NCBI RefSeq assembly: GCF_014699055.1 | Contig: NZ_JACXAC010000004.1 | Location: forward strand, 62,001-126,000 | Reading direction: 5' to 3' | From: Hymenobacter armeniacus | GTDB taxonomy: Bacteria > Bacteroidota > Bacteroidia > Cytophagales > Hymenobacteraceae | DNA: 64,000 bases | Shown here: positions 63,368 through 64,000 of the stretch, one piece after another | Layout: each line of letters opens with the position of its first letter | How positions within the stretch are numbered: the stretch's first letter is position 1 | Program-made: the position numbers and the translations under genes | Notes under the pieces: generated by a model | What the model was told of the DNA's origin: nothing | The model's input: only the letters and a program-made list of their open reading frames with translations | The model's database searches: none

Positions 63368-64000
63368 CTAAGTGGCGGCACCCAGCAGTTCCGCCATCTC
63401 CTCCACTATCGCCTTCCAATTCTCCAGATACAGCATGTGGCCCTGCCCGGGCAGTAGGCGCACCGGCGCGTGGCCCAGCCGCCGGGCCAGATACGGAATG
63501 TTGCCGGGCGCCCACACGCCATCGGCGTCGCCGTGCCAGAGGCGCACGGGGGCGCGCACGTCTTCGATGCGGAAGCCGGGTGGGCGGCACCACGCTTGCG
63601 CGTCGTCGTACACGCCGCGGCCGTGGTGGGCGAAGCCGGCCACGGCCGCATCGCGCAGCAGGGCCCGAAAATGAGTGGTCACGCGCGCTTCTTCCGAAAA
63701 CATGAGGCGGATAAACCAGTCGATGGTGCGGTCGGGGTGGCGCCGCCATTGCCGGCTGAGCCAGAGAAACGTCGTTCTGTTCAGCCACGGAAAGCCGATT
63801 TGGCCCCAGCGCAGGAATTTCCACAGGGGCGAAAGGTGGCGGTAGGCCGCGGGCTCGCCCAGCGGCAGGCAGGTGCTGAGCAGCTGCCCGGCCGCCACCC
63901 GTGCCGGGTGCCGCGCCGCCAGCGCCAGCGCGTGCACTCCGCCCACCGACCAGCCCATCACGCCCACCGGCCCGCGGATTTCCAGCGCCTCGAGCATGGC
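63368..64000 (-). CDS. Alpha/beta hydrolase (partial, N-terminus outside window)
   Basis: At least 210 residues are present; the start lies beyond the right edge. The nucleophile elbow GWSVGGVHALAL is near the edge, followed by a cap region (LWKFLRWGQIGFPWLNRTTF), the acid Asp in LWHGDADGVWAPG and the catalytic His in LPGQGHMLYLENW. This is an ordinary alpha/beta-fold hydrolase. Substrate unknown. It is 110 nt upstream of the TerC start on the same strand. Confidence 0.85.
   Translation of the reverse strand, partial: AMLEALEIRGPVGVMGWSVGGVHALALAARHPARVAAGQLLSTCLPLGEPAAYRHLSPLWKFLRWGQIGFPWLNRTTFLWLSRQWRRHPDRTIDWFIRLMFSEEARVTTHFRALLRDAAVAGFAHHGRGVYDDAQAWCRPPGFRIEDVRAPVRLWHGDADGVWAPGNIPYLARRLGHAPVRLLPGQGHMLYLENWKAIVEEMAELLGAAT

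Overview
The window looks like chromosomal DNA of a GC-rich member of the Bacteroidota, most likely Hymenobacter or a close Cytophagales relative (inference from gene content; no database search was possible). The evidence is type IX secretion system (T9SS) type A C-terminal sorting domains on very large secreted proteins, Bacteroidota-type promoters (TTTG, about 19 nt, TAnnTTTG) with no purine-rich ribosome binding sites, and Bacteroidota-typical families (BT_3928, DUF1599, DUF1684, DUF4397, PG_1098-type methyltransferase).

Layout. 0-9.7 kb: capsule/exopolysaccharide export (Wzc-like fragment and Wza-like lipoprotein, minus strand), an acyl-CoA dehydrogenase, rpsU, a XerC/D recombinase, hpf, metK, an SDR, a methyltransferase operon and a DUF4397 lipoprotein. 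9.8-19.2 kb: one 9.4-kb gene for a T9SS-exported beta-helix protein of about 3146 residues. 19.6-24.6 kb: ahcY, a short T9SS-domain remnant, a prolyl oligopeptidase whose export signal appears to be out of frame, and an unknown membrane protein. 24.9-29.4 kb: a second beta-helix T9SS cargo with about eleven 36-residue repeats. 29.8-34.9 kb: a patchy accessory stretch with a lipoprotein hydrolase, an HNH endonuclease with a probable modified-DNA-reading N-terminal domain, a small lipoprotein, a TMEM175-type channel, a tandem ABM-fold protein and a MAKxKNN-type protein. 35.4-39.2 kb: a third T9SS cargo with FN3 and MAM-like modules. 39.3-51.3 kb: housekeeping and envelope genes (sugar nucleotidyltransferase, lemA-TPM-TPM, DUF1684, fatty acid hydroxylase, aroK, Dpp/Opp-type permease, BT_3928, a DUF2268-type protease, DUF1599, folP, cdaA). 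51.7-58.2 kb: a fourth T9SS cargo (2181 residues). 58.3-64 kb: kbl and an SDR-type threonine dehydrogenase (threonine to glycine plus acetyl-CoA) flanking a patatin and a BLUF photoreceptor, then TerC and a truncated alpha/beta hydrolase.

How the genes relate: metK and ahcY are two steps of the S-adenosylmethionine cycle. folP-cdaA and DUF1599-BT_3928 are recurring Bacteroidota neighbourhoods. About 25 kb, well over a third of the window, encodes T9SS-exported surface or secreted proteins, three of which share one beta-helix entry module. Intergenic spaces are short and often carry long inverted repeats. No tRNA, rRNA, CRISPR array, complete insertion sequence or replication origin was seen.
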